The notes under the pieces are model-generated. The model ran no database searches. It worked only from the letters and a program-made list of their open reading frames with translations, and had not been told where the DNA came from. From NCBI GenBank assembly GCA_038503035.1, contig JAVSML010000048.1:62001-126000 (forward strand): 64,000 bases of DNA, written 5' to 3'. The position numbers and the translations under genes are program-made. This document shows positions 46,701-61,700 of this stretch, piece by piece. Source of the stretch: Crocodylus rhombifer. Taxonomy: Eukaryota > Chordata > Crocodylia > Crocodylidae. Position 1 is the stretch's first letter; each line of letters begins with the position of its first letter.

Positions 46701-49700
46701 TTATTTCTGGTTATTTTAGATCTATATTTTAAGACCTTTTTCGCATTTTCACTCCAGAGAACAACAATCCCACAACAGCTATGTCTACATAGCAAACTTA
46801 ACATCCCTGGTAAAGGCACCCTCTCAAGCATGCTCTTCTGCTTTGGAGACTTGCTTTCAAAATGAGAAGCAGTGTAGTCATGTCCATGCAACTGGGCTAA
46901 TCAGAGTAAGAGCAGGCTACTTGGTCACTCAGCAGTAAAGGTTAGCCCATCCAAGAACCATGTGAAGGTGGCTACTCTGCTCCTGGTTTAGGCAGCAACC
47001 ACTACTGAGCAGCGCAGCATGCTTTAGGTTGCTGCCTCTGGGATGGTAAATTTACTGCATTTATGTTGATAATGGTTCTTCACTCCAAAAAAATACTAGA
47101 TGCCTACTACACTACACGGTCAACAAAGTCACAATTTAACTGGAAAAAGGGATAACACACTGTTCCATTATTCATTATTATTTTTGTATCTTAGAACCTG
47201 AAGCATCTTATTCCTTACACAATTAAAGAGTTTCTTTTATAGGAAGACAATGGACACATTTCATACACCCCTTAAATAATGGTCTAAAAAAAAAAAAAAA
47301 AGTAAAATATTGCTGTTCTTACCAGAATCTGGCAGAGAATTGAGATCTGCACACAGTACAAGTGGAATGGTTCCAAGTTCTCCTGAAACACCAGGTTTGA
47401 GACTACGAGAGGCTTTATCAATAATGTTCTTTACCTCAGAGAGGAACATCATAGTCTGAACCAGCTTCACATCAGAATACTCAGGATCCCAATGCATATG
47501 TGCATTAGCTACAAGAACTAGCTGCTTCTCCATCCCAAGATGTGGCTTTCCAGCTAAAATTAGAAATAAAAGATTTATATTTGCAGTACCTGCAAAAGGT
47601 AAAGCTAATACCTTAACTGCCTGGTATTGTAAGCAGAAAATTTGTTGTTTGTTTTTAAAAGATGTGACCACATCAGCCAGTTTAATTGATCAGCTTTAAA
47701 AATGAAGTTTGGAGGAGAAAAGAAACCACGCCCTTAAATGTGCTTTCTAAACACAGCCAAGAAATTAAGAGGATAATACTCAGCTCTCACTGTACAGCCA
47801 ATAGGGAGAATTAGCTACAACAACTTCTAAGACTACTAATGTGGTCGTGAGGGATGGAGGGCCATGAACAAGACTTGCATGGTACAATTAAAACCTGTAG
47901 ATTTAAAAAGGCCACTACAGTTGATTATATATAAAAATCACACTGAGAAATCATGCACATTTATCTCCAATTATTCTTAATCCTCTCCAGAAAAATACCC
48001 ACCAACCACACCTTGATAAGCAAGAATAGTTCAATGTTTTCTAAGTTATTTTCAAATGCAGCAGACTCAAGAAAGAATACTGCAAGTTTCCTGTATCCTT
48101 ATAATCCTTGAAGTATCCTACCTTTAATCGTCTATGGTACTTAAAAGAAAAAAAGGTTGTTTTAACACTTGCCATTCCAAAAAAGATTTGCAAATCCTAT
48201 CTGAAGTTAACATTGCTCCCAAATGCAACACAGCTGTAGACAGGCAGGTACTGTGTATTTTTGGAATGTTATTCTTTCATTTCCTATTTCACTTAAAAGT
48301 TGCATTGTAGACTGCAAAATACCTAGTTCAATTTAAAAAAAAAAATGAGGTGAATGATGACTTACATGACATTTCTATCAATTCCTTTCGCAACTCTAGC
48401 AGTACAGCAACTCCAATGTTATCCTTTGTCATAACTCGGTTCAGCATAGCTTCAGACCCTTCTGAATTTGCCATAGCTAGTTGATTAAACTCAACAGTAT
48501 GTTTTTGAACCAAAGTGAATCTGAAAGAACATTGTACAGTTTCTTAAGCAGACAATTAAGACTTCAATGTAATTATATTAAGTTACCGCAGTCTTAGCCA
48601 GTCAAATTATTCCTTTATAAAATGCTGAGTGAAGACAGGAGACAGGTTTTCACTAGCTATTTTTATCTATGGCTCCACGTTAAACTCAACTAAATTTCAA
48701 GTTTAAAATAAAAAGCCTTGTTTTTCCACATTCTTTCTTCTTTTGTGTGAAGAAAATGGTGTGCGTATCCTTATCTGTGTGCGCTTTGGCATTTTCATCT
48801 ATTTGGGAGCTCTAGCCCATCAGAGACATTACCAGCGATCACTGCGTGGAACTGGCTCTTGTTGATTCCTCCCACATTCTTTAAGACTTTAGGAAAAATA
48901 CATGGTATAATAAAATCTTTTGCCTCTCTTGTGCTACTATACAAATCAATTTGAACTAGGATAAAACACTTGTTAATATGTTGGAGGGTATTATGGTTGG
49001 CATTTGCAGTGATTTGTGGACATGAAAGAACATACAAAAAACTCTTATAAAAAGAATCAGGACTTAGACCAGGGCACTCAATACTTTACGGATGCAGAAT
49101 TTACTTGTGTAAGTATGGTCTAGATCTTCAAAAGTGATTGACGATTCTAGATACCTCACTTTTAGGTGTTTTATTCCAGACCTGTTAAGAGATGCCCCTG
49201 AGTTTCAGAAAGCATTGAACTGTACCCATTTTCTGAAAATGAAGTCCCTTAAAGGCATGGGCAACTGGTGCCTCCCAAGTGGGGAGGGGCAGCACTTGTC
49301 CCCCCAGCAGACAGTCAGTGACTGGGTCCCCCTGTGGCCTATCCTGCAGACTGGGGTGGAGGGTGTTGTGCCACTGACACTTCTGGGTCAGCAGGATTGG
49401 TCGCGGGGGGAACACTTCTGGCATGCTCCATGGCTGGCGCTCTCAGGGTGGGGCACCAGCGCTCTCGCCTGCCCGGGAATGCTGCTATCAGGGGGTGTTC
49501 CAGCACTCAGGGGGTGCACATGCACCCCCTATGCATCACAACTACTTAAAGGTGTCAACATTTAGGTTTATATTTAAGAAATAATTTGCTGGGATGATCT
49601 AGTTGGGGATGGTCCTGCTTTGAGCAAGGGGCTGGACTAGATGACCTTCTGGGGTTCCTTCCAACCCTCATTTTTTGTGATTCTATGAAAAGAAATATAT

Positions 49701-52700
49701 AGGACAGGGGCTTCATCTTTCTCAAACAATGATCAGGCTCAGTCCTTTTACCTACTTGAGAACCAACATTTTATTCAAAGGCTATAATCTGTTCTTCTCA
49801 TCTCAGACTGAAGGCATTTAGAATTGAAATTTTTATGTTCAAGGGCAAAATTCTCATTTGCTTTTCCAAGTGAAACTCCAGACGTGCTACTTCTAACCCA
49901 GTTCAAACAGATTTTCTAGAGGGTCTTTGCTGGAATCTCTGCAATGGGGCTTATATTTCATTACATTCTTCCTGTACAGTACAAAGCATTACAAGACCAT
50001 GGTTAATATGAGCATTTTTCAGACGAGCTGTCCAACATGATGCTTCTGATGTAGACTATTCCTTTCAGAGGTAGGAATATTTTGCACAGAGCTCAAGAGT
50101 CATGAAAGGAAGCATATATACAAAAGTGACTCTGACTTAAGAGCACACCAAGAGCGTACATTCTCCCCATGTTCCCAATGACACCATAACATGAAACTGT
50201 CATCCGGACACGTCTTCACAGTTTCCTTGGTCCGACCAAAGAAACTGAGACAGGAAACAGGAAACGACAAACTTGTATGAAATATACCACTTACTTTTCC
50301 GTTTTGAAAAATATTGCACAACCATCAACATGTTTTCTTTCTTGTTCTGACATTGTCCTGGCTCTAGATTTCGGACTGAAGAACCCATTATAGCCACGCT
50401 CTTTCAGTTCTACTAGAAAAAAACTGTAGTACTGTTCGGTTTCAACCTCCTGTAAAGTTACAAAACAGTACATAACATCAGCTTAGCACTTCCAGAATAC
50501 AGACGACCAGTGTTTCCTTCTAGAGGTTAAATAGTGCAGAAATAACTGTAAATCACCTCCAAGCTAGCTTTAAGAAAATAGATATACTAGGAAATGCATC
50601 TAGGAGGAGATAACTATATTGCTATTTTGAAAAGGCAAATTAAAATTTCTATAATCCCCAGAGTTATGATTATCTCGTGTCTCATTTGAAACTGCCACCA
50701 CTCTCTCACATTTATGTACACACTCCAATATGCCTTTGATCAGCAATTGCTGGTTAGCACTCCATCCGTGTAGGTTGTTAAAGCATGCTTTTGATGTCAA
50801 GCAGTGAATAACAACATTCTAAGTTAAATTTATATTGCTTTGTTTTAAAGAGGACTTTAAAACATAACATTTACTTAAAGTGAACTTAAATTATGAGAGT
50901 CAAAACCAATACATGTGGATGCAAGAGGAAAAAAGCTCTCTTTTACCTGAAGACTTATGATGTCAGCATTGCAGCTCAAAATTTCCTGCATAATGGCTTT
51001 TTTTCTGTATTCCCAGTTCAGTGCCCATGATGGACAATAGCCATATAACTGCCGGGTAGCATATTTATCACAAAGTACGTTGTAACACATGACAGAAAAC
51101 AAGGCTGCAGAACAATAATTTTACTTACACACGGAATAAATTTTAATAAAGTGTACAATTACATTATTTGCTCTTTTCTTCAACAGTTTATCAATTTTCT
51201 GCTTAACTTACTTTAACTGAAATACAGAAGTTAACAGTTTCCCCTGTGGAAAAATGCATCAAATGCTCTTTCTAAAATGAAAGAACCCTACAGACTTGAG
51301 CCTATAAAATTTATTATGGAATAAGTCTAAAAGACAGTCCACATATGACCAATATAAATAGTGACTAAGAGACAAAGGAACTTTACTTTAAAAAAAAACC
51401 AAACAAAAAAACAACCCCCCCCCAACTTATTCACATTTTTTTTTTTGAAGATTAAATCTATTAAAGCTCTCTTTAAGAAAAGGGGAAAAAAGAATAGACC
51501 CGAAAAACTTACAACTGAAGTGTAAGACAAAAAGAGAAGCACACGGGGAAACAATGGGACAACACTGATCAGCATGAGAAGTAGCAACCTCTGTACTACA
51601 GCAGCTTAAGATAGATGGGGAAGGAGGAGGCAGGAGGCTGGTGATGTAGCAACTGGGACTGTAGGTGGGGGATTCAAGAATATGGGAGTTCTTCTATTTG
51701 GAAAATGACACAGTGGAAGGAGACACTAAATTTAGTCCAGCAAGACAGGATATCTGCCAGCATAAGCAAAGCAAATCTTGGGGAATGAGTCCATGCTGCA
51801 AAGCAAATCTTGGGGAATGAGTCCATGCTAAAGGTTGCCCGAGTGGACCTACCAATGGGAGATGGGAGAGAAGGGCAAAAAGATTAAGGACAGAGAGAAG
51901 TAACAAGAAGGTCATGAAAAGAGGTGCCAGATACAGGTTCAAGGCCACAAACAACAGTCAGTAAGATTAAATGGTCATGAACAACTCTAACATAGTGTTT
52001 AAGAAGTAAAAGAGAAAGTATTTAAAATGTAAAACGCAAATCAAAAATATAAGATTGCTTGCCTTCTCCTGCATTATACAGGAAAAATAAAAGATTTTTT
52101 TTAAAGCAGCCCTATACACAAGCTATTAGACCTTTTCTTGGCACTTTGCTGGAAAATCTTGGGAAGATCTTAATAGCAACGTCACAGAGAAGCCACACTT
52201 TAGCTGCAGCTCTTCGTGCTTACTCTGAGTAGGAGAGGAGAAACTGTGATGACTTTATTATTCAGGTCTTTCAAAGATCATGCCAAGTTCTCCAGCAAAG
52301 GACCAAGTGGCTTATGTGACAGGCAAACAAAACACCCCATAAACATAGGATTAGGGGGTAGACTATTTCTGAAGTGTTTAGAAGGCTATATCGTCATCGC
52401 ATCAAGCACGAGGTATTTTTAAATACACTCTGCCCTCTAAAGACAGTATTTGCTTATATGCACTTAGTTTAACCTCCATGCCCTTACACTTGTGTCCAAT
52501 TCTACAACAGAGTAGATGCTCCCACCTTTTTTCTCATCATGCCTCCCTTTAATCCTAGTTTCCACTCTTCTTTTCTTCAACCTAAGATCTCTAGCTCCTT
52601 AACCCCCGCATCCAGAAGGACTGCTCACCCATGCAAGCCGCTTTTTCCATACTGGTCTACCATATTTCAGCATTTTTCTTGCTGGAGAGGTTCCAATTCA

Positions 52701-55700
52701 AGTTGCTTACCTACCACTACACCTTTGTATGGGACAGGGCATGGGATCTTACATTACGAAGAAGTGAGGACAAAGAGGTTCCCAGCTGGGGAGAGGCTAT
52801 ACTCACATAGACACTTCGTTGCTAGTTCTGGCCTGGTTCTTAACCTAACACAAGCTTCCCTTAAATCAAGGAAGCTGTCCTGAAAGACTGACCACCATAC
52901 TAAAAGCTAACAGGACAATGGCAACATAAGTACTACCTGTAGTAAAGCCCAGAACCAGAGTGCAGTGGGAAAATTAAAACTAGAGGGGGAATTGTTACAG
53001 AATCAAAAGACCATTTCTCTGTCATAATAGCAGTGCTCTGATATATACCAGTTTCCAGGCAGTAAGCTGTACATACAAACTTCTCTGGATAGAAGGAAAA
53101 TATAAAATGAAGACAGCATCCATTTTTACAAATATCAAGGACTAAAGCTATAGTTTCTTTTAAGGGTTTAAAATATACCCTGTTCTATTGATTTGCAAAA
53201 TACAAGTTAACCAAATTATAACATTGATAATTTACACATTAAATATGCCAATAAATTTGTAAGTTCCCACATCTGATTATACCAGACCATATATAGTCTG
53301 TAATAAGAAAGTAATTTCTTTAATGCTATACCTAGGGAAGGGTCTTTCCCAGACTCTCCTTGATTCTTTAAATATTTAATTAAAATATTTTCAGTTGATT
53401 AGCTACTTTAAAACATTTAGACACTACTTCAGTTTACAGGGAATATTCCACTTATAAAATAAAGGCAAATATAAGCTTGCTACAGGAATGCCTATGCCGT
53501 TTGTTATCAATTAGTATGGTTTGCTTCACTCTAAGTTATCAAGAAATTCTTCAGCAGAAGGAAAGGCTGAATTACATTAGAGATAAGGAAAGAAAAAAAA
53601 ACCTTAAGCGCTATTGCAATGCTACCTGTTGGTCTTGTTCGGTCTGGTTCTTGCAACATAATCCAAGATCTTGGAGGTGGCTGTTCTGTTGAAACTATCG
53701 GAACATTTTGAGAAGGAGAGAAAATACAAAGTGAAACAGTCACGTTTATTTTAAAATGGCACAAATAAATAATTTTAGGAATGACCACTTACTTCTTTTT
53801 GCAGTACCTGCCAAATTATCAAGCAAATAATTCAGTAGCCTTCGTGTTCCATCTGGTTCCTGATAGAGGTTCAGAATATCCTGTGTAAGTGGATTTCCTG
53901 CAAACATGGTTACAGAAATACAGAAAATAAAATTAAACTGGAACAATGATGAATATATGGAGGAGTGCGGGGGTGGGGAGGGATTTAAGACTAACTTCTT
54001 TTTTTTATTTACAACCACAGAATACTGAGAACTCTTTTTTCAGTTTCAAATAAAATCCCACTTTCAAAGCCTAGAAACATTTAGACATGGAAGTAGTCCT
54101 AAACTAGATTCTCTCTTGCATTTGAGTTTGGAAAGTTTTGCTCTGTCATGCCTTGTGCCTCATCACACATTGGTGATGGGTGAGACAGCTGATTCAGAGG
54201 TCCTATTTGCCTGCACTTCTCCAGGAGGGAGCTAAATGTGACTCTGCCCAGTACTCAAAGGCCAGAATATAGTCTCTTTGGGCCAATCTAGTAGGAAATC
54301 TAGGTTGTTTAATTAAATGGGGCTCCACTGTATAACAAGGGTCTCAAGTTTACAAAAATAGTGGAGGTTTACTGTCCAGTCAAATATAGTAACATTTGAC
54401 TTATGAGCTTTAAGGCCATTTGTAGGCATCACATAATACAGTGTTTCCGACAGTGTAGACCTTTCACTGAAGTCAGCAGCTCTGTGCACAGAACATACAG
54501 TATGACGCTATACAAAATTTTAACTAGGTGCCTAGGGAGGCAGTTAGGAAGGCCAACCGCACCTTGTCATGCATCCACAGATGCATCTCGAGCAGGTCCA
54601 AAGAGGTGATCCTCCCCTTCTGTGCAGCACTGGTCAGGCTGCAGTTGGAGTACTGCATCCAGTTCTGGGTGCCACACTTCAGGAGGGATGTGGACAGCAT
54701 GGAGAGGGTCCAGAGGAGGCCACTCGTATGATCAGGGGACAACAGGGCAGGCCCTATGAGGAGAGGCTACGGGACCTGAACCTGTTCAGCCTCCACAAGA
54801 GAAGGCTGAGGGGGGATCTTGTGGCCTGTTACAAACTAGTCAGGGGGGATCAGCAGGCACTGGGGAAGTCCCTGTTCCCCCGAGCACCGCCAGGAGTGAC
54901 CAGGAATAACGGTCACAAGCCGGCAGAGGGTAAATTCAGACTAGACATCAGGAGGCGCTACTTCACTGTCAGGGCGGCCAGGGACTGGAACCAACTTCCA
55001 AGAGAAGTGGTGCTGGCTCCTACCCTGGGGGTGTTTAGATGAACATCTTGCTGGGGTTGTTTGACCCCAGTACTCTTTCCTGCCCTGGCAGGGGGTCGGA
55101 CTAGAGCTGACTTTGGGCAGGGGGCTGGACTTGATGATCTCCCGAGGTCCCTTCCAGCCCTGATGTCTGTGAAAATCTATGAAATCTGCATAGGTCCCTT
55201 CTGACCCTAGAAACTATGAAACTAATCCTGTTTGAGATGAAAAGTTCCATATCTTCAAGGAAAGTTCACTTTGGCCAGATTTAAGAGCATAAAAAACACT
55301 ACCACCAAACAAACCCAGAACTATATCCATCTCCCAAGCAAGCGACAGAAAGTTAACTTTAACCTCTCCAAAATCCTCCCTCCCAATTCTTCACAGTGGA
55401 AATTAAGCAGAATTTCTCTGAGGTAGTTTTTATTCTTTTTTAAAATTCAGCAACATTAATTATCAAGATGTTTAAGAGGAGGATATGCTAATGCCAAGAG
55501 CTGCTACTCAGTCATATTTTATGAATTAGCACCTTGAAATAGTTGGAGCTCAGGAACAAGATCAAATATGAATTATTAGTAGCTGAAAAGAAAAAAAAAG
55601 GCAAACCTTTCAGACCCAACGTCTGTAACTGGAACAGTTTTCCCAGCTCGAAAGGTAAAACTCGTAACAGGTTGTTATTTAAATGGAGTTCCCTGTACAC

Positions 55701-58700
55701 AAAATAAGAATCACATAAAGTCAGAAGTAAAGCAGTATTTATTATCAATAGTTTACAGCTGAAGTAGTTCAGCTACAAGAAAGACAAAGTGTACTAGCAC
55801 GCCACAATTCTGAAGAACTGGAAGACTAAACAGTCAGCAAAGATTAGGGGCATCCTGCTGTATTCACAAAAAAGGCACATTAAGTTTGAAATACAGAGCA
55901 GGAAGTTGCTTGTTGGCAAGTCCAACTTAGTCAAGAGCTTTTTTAAAAGTTAACAGTAATTAAAGCATTAAATCACTACATGTAATGAAGCAATAACAGT
56001 TCTGACAATCTGGACCACAAATGGTTCAGCTATGATTAAAGACCAAATAAGGGAACAAGATTATACACAAACAGACAAAATGCCCAGTGCCATAACAGTA
56101 CTATTATGCTACCTTGTTAGTGCGCTGCTAAATCTTTCTTGGTTAAGTGTTCTGGTGAGCACTGGCTTACTGGCCACGAATCGTCATCTGTATGTTACTT
56201 ACAGAAAGGAGTAACTGAACATGTCCCAGAAAACTAAAATCTACCAATTAACTATTCTTTACCAAATATTTCCATTACTTTATCAACAAAAGTTAGTATC
56301 AGCTGACATACCACTGCAAAAATGTCTGTGTTCTTAATGAAGTCTCTTTGGTCTACAAAGGGTAATATTTCATTATTTATTTCACAGTCTTACTGATAGA
56401 AGAGTGTATACTTTTTAACTTAGGAGTAACAAATGGGTGGAGAGTTATGTCCTGAGGTCTGGAGAAACTATAGACTTATTAGCAAGCCTTTTGTGATGGT
56501 CCAATTTAGGTATAATAGTTAAAGTCTTCTGCTGCTTGCAGATCCCTCAAAGTGCTAAAGATGTGAGGTACAATAACTGCAGGAAGTATTCAAGTACATC
56601 AAGGTTTGAAATAGTTCATTTTAGATTTCTTCAAGACATTATTTATGGTAGATAAAACGTATTTCTTTTTGTAATTCTCCTGATTAAGTTGGCTGGAACA
56701 CACACACATAAATGAAGACTCCTTTTTCCATTCCCGTGGAATGTGTTGCTGATATCCTATTTTCAATGAAGATGTCAACTTTACCAAATATGTCGAGATA
56801 TCACTAAGAGCTCATAGAAGCAGGTTTTTATGACTGATCACCCTAAAAACCTTTAGGGAGAGCTACCCATCTGGTTCTGTCAGATTATGGTTTCCCAGCC
56901 TTTCCTAGTAAAATGTGAAAAGAACAGATAAAAGTAGACTTTTTAGGAAGAAAGCCACTGATCCACCTGCTTCATTCATAGTTTTTCAAACTGCAACACC
57001 TACTGTGAATAGCAGCATACCAGCCTCTCACTATTCTCAGCCACTAAAGATTTAAATGACTAGTGTTGATGCTTGTTTGCAACACCTGGTAAGAGCAACA
57101 ACTGCTTACCAGCAATGTTTCCCCTTGGAACAATTTTCATACCATGTATTCAGACATTCCCCAAAACAGCTACAGAACTTAAAAGCAACAAGGTACTAGC
57201 ATGTTCCTTCTAACAGGTGTCAACTATACCATGCTGTTGGGGATGATAGTGTGTGCGAGTCTAAAAGATGAGAAATGGATTGTTCTTTATGAAGATGACT
57301 TTGTGTCCAAGAACATTTGAGAGTATTGCTGAACTATAAAAGGATGGGTGAGATCTTGGTTCAAGGTGTTCACCTAGGTTACAGTTTTATGATTAAGATA
57401 TATAGCTCTCAAATTCTTAATGAGGAAAAACACTGAATTTGGAGTGGCATAGCAGAAGGTATTACTGTGTTTTCTCCCCACTTCAGACTGTGTAAGGACA
57501 GCTCTGTTTAGTCTAATGTTCTCTGCCTTCAAAGAGCTCCCTCCTTTTAAGCAACAGAGAGGATCTAGACAAGACCTATTAGCTTATCCAAGCATCTCAA
57601 AAGACTCTGCATTGAAAGCTGAACTGCAAGAACCCTCCCCAGTTGAGTTAGAAAAAAGCTGTGATAATTTCTCCACCCCCCATATCTTTCCGGAGACTAG
57701 AACCGGATCATTTCCATTACATAAAGCTTATTTATTTTCTCCCAAAGTTATCAGAATATCTTTTCCTACAATTTAGTAGAAGGGGACATAGTTTAGGGAG
57801 ATAAAGGGAGCCTCAGGCATGAAGACTAAAAATCCCTCTTTATTAAAAAGATTTCCTAGACATGGAAGTTGAAAGGCTTATTACTGAATCTAAGATTATT
57901 CTAGGGTATGTCAGTACACACTATCTCTGTGGTCCATGATATTAGCCATATTCAAATGTTGAAGTTACTCTATTAGTCTAGAAATTATGCCACAACCTAT
58001 GGGGAGTGTCTGCAGTAAGAGCCAGCAGGAAACACAAAACTACCATGCGACTGAGACCTGCAGAGCGCTACCACGCAGGATGCACTTACGGATTTTTCTT
58101 CACTTTCACCCCAGTGAAAAGAAATCATGGATCAGCTGCAATTACTGAGGACAGAGAGAGTGCAGTGGGTTAATGCACTAGCCTTTCATGTCTGGAGACC
58201 TGGATTCAAATATTATATTCATGTCACAAACTTGCTTGATGGTTTGATCCTAGGTATTCAGTGCACATTTCATAGCCATAACAAGATTTAACATCCTCTG
58301 CTCAGAAAAGGCTTAAAATTGCAATAGCTGAAGTTCTGTATATTCAGGACTAAAGTGAATCAGGAAGTGTTAGGGAACTTTGTACAATATTTATTCTACC
58401 ATTCATGTCTCTGACTAATGCTACCCTACCTCACTTTCATGAACACCAAGTATACTCAACACTTTTAAAAAGAAAAAACTTTATGAAAAGAAAAGAGAAC
58501 GGATGAACTCGAGAATGTTTCCGTAAGCTTAACATTTTAAGTTAATGATGCCTGAATAACCAAGAAAGCAAGGGAAGAAAATGACTATTAGTGAACGTTA
58601 TTGGTATGATGATGGAGAAAGTAACACTGTATAAACATTTTCTGAACAAGACAACTACTGAGCTATTTTTTTTTTTTTTTGAGGGTGGGGGAGGGAAAAT

Positions 58701-61700
58701 GATGTACTTGGATACAATTCCCACCGCTAATGAGGGATCACAGGAAAATATTTTTAAGACCAACTTCTTTTTAAATTTATTGATCCATCACTGTCAATTT
58801 CAAACAATTAATTTAACCTTTCCATTAAAGTGGTTATTTCCAACGCTGGGGGAAATATAATTGTTAATATTATGAAATGAGAGATGGTCTGTCACCCAAA
58901 CTAAGGTATATCATTAAATAACTTCACTGCCACCGCAGCTTTATAAAAAAAAGTTTCCATGACATCGAGAAGTTCTTAGATTTCACAAAATTAGCCATGG
59001 CCTTGAACATCAGGGAGTCAAGTGCTGTTAACTATACAATAACCTCTTCACGGAGGTCCATCTTATAGAAAAAAGGACTCTGCAAACTAGGTGAAACATT
59101 TTAGGCCCAATTATACCCCAAATAACTGTAACACTGAAGACAACCATTTTCAAATGTAAATGTTAATAGTAACTAATTTCACCCCAGCGTTGTAATTCTT
59201 CTAGATGTTGCAAAGCAGAGGGAAACAAATCTTGCACCCCTATTTTAGAATATTTTGATTTGTACAGAAAAATAAGTACATGAATAGCAAGGGGAAAAAG
59301 ATATTGTTGTTATGAAAGACACATATGTCATAAAACTGCAAGCCTATAAGTTATTACACTTAGTATGTCTATGAAAGATGAAGAAATAGAGATGATTTTT
59401 TAAAATAAAATTATTTGGAAACAGTCTTTTTCCTTTACTGAATAAAGAACCACCTCTTCACCAATCTCTTTGGGAGTCAAAGGCTCTTTGAGATGAGAGC
59501 CTGTGTAAGGGCTTAGGGATATATGTCAGGGGGATTGTATGAATAAACCTAACTTGGGAGAGGTTCAGGCCTCCTAAAGGTTATTGTATACAGCTGCACA
59601 AAGGAACTGAGGAGCAGGGCAACAATAAAGGCACTACTAGGGCTGCAAAGGACTATTCCAACATCTAGGAAAAAATATACATTGGCTTTTTGTTAGCTGC
59701 AATACAAAACTGTGCCAAAACAGGAGACTGGTTCCTGCCAGGACCACAGATGAATGTGAAGTTTAATTTACATACCTGAGTGACACCATGTTTCCGAGCT
59801 CTGCTGGTAAACTGCGGATTTTATTAGAGGACAGGTCCAAGTATACCAGATTGTGAAGCTTGGCAATGTCTGAAGGAATACGGGATAAGGAATTGTCACT
59901 GAGATGCAAAGCTGTCAAATGGGTCAGCGACCACAACGATGAACTTAAGCTTCTTACTTTTCCTGTAAGAGAAAGAAAGAGTCACAAATACACCAGGAAA
60001 ATACAAAGAACGCAGGACATTTTAAACATGTAGTTTCAACATCAACACATATTCTATAACAATATCTGTTCTAGGTGGCCTTTAAAAATTTCTGAATCAT
60101 GGGTAAAAAGGAAGATTTTCTAGAAGGTATTTTGTTCCATACCATTCTGATAACTAAAAAAAATTTCCCTTTACATTACCTTGACTAACACACTTAGGCC
60201 CTTCCAAGGCCAAAACTGGTCTTGGGAATTCTTCTCCTTCCTAAAAATACTGCATAAAGCAACATACAGATTTTACACGAACAAAGATTTGGTATTTTAA
60301 AAAAATATTTCAATTGAAAAACTGCACTTTTCTTTGATATCTTCAGTTTCAGGGTAACTTGCTTTGGGGTGAAAAAATGATTCTCTAGGGACGCCCCTTA
60401 TTTGTACACAATCTTCTAAATTAAAAAGCTTTTAAAAAGATTCCACTAATCCAGCCAAGAAGATTTAGACACTTCCTCTGCCATTCGTAAGTGTTGTTTG
60501 GGCATGACTAAAGGCTAGTAGCTTGAAAATGGGGGTTGCTAAATTGTATTGGCTTCTGCCATAACCTCAAAAACCATGCCTTGAGTGGCTGTGCAAAAGG
60601 AAGGATATTAATTTATTTGCTCTTAAGAAGAGTCAACAAATCTGCATGCCAGTGTGCTAGGAACTAGAAGTATCATAAGCTGATCACTGGAGAAATTTCT
60701 TTGGCAAGATGACTTGCCACCCTCCATTTAAACTCTACCAAGGACACTACAGGAAATATCAGAAAATCATCACGTCAGAGAAAAATAAGCTTACTGCCAC
60801 ATTACAGGCTTTTTGCAGCCTGTATGAACCCCTGTGTTAAACTCTCTCCAATGTTATCCAATATGAATTAAATAACAGTAATAATATTATATGAAAAAAA
60901 AGTACCACTCTTTTGCTCCTCAGGACAGGGATAGGGCTTCCTCACACTCCCCTGCCACATGAGCCACCCTGGCACAAGGCAGGCAGCAGCTCAGATCCTC
61001 CTTTGGCTCTGAGCATGGGACCAAAGCCAGAACTGAATCACTGCCTGCCCTAAGCTGATAGCTGAATCTAAGACAAGGCTCACCCTCCACCATCCCAAGG
61101 CTGTTGGGAGGCGGGAAATTGTGTCCCAATTTTGAGTAAATATGATATTTATTTACCCAGGAGTCAATACAACAAAGCCTATAAATAAGAGTTGTTTAAT
61201 TTCACCAGAAAAACTTCAAAACATTTATGCCTTTTGTGCTTGACTTGAGCAATTTTCCTGAATATTTCTGCCAAAATAAGAGTTTTATTACTGGGCTAGA
61301 ATGTCAGAGTTTTCTGTTGCAGGGTAGCAAGGTACAAGTCTCAAAGAATACTAGTATTCTTCCAATGCTTGTCAATGCTTCTTCAAAAGACTTTAAGTTC
61401 CTTAACACAAATTAATAATCCACCACACTTTGTTTTGTAGACTTCTACCAAGAAACTGTGAGTAAGAGGGAAATCCTGGCTCGGGAAACAAGCAAAACCC
61501 CCCCAAAAACCAAATCTACAGCACGGTCCCCGCCTCTTCAGCACACAGAAAACAGCACACGGCATGCTTGGCAGGAACTGGGATATGGTGGGATTAAACA
61601 GGAAGGGATAGGACCGTTGTTTAATGCATTTTCCTATACATTGGTGGCAGATGTCCAAGCATATATCCATGCCTGGCAATAACATTTAACTGGGTTATCT

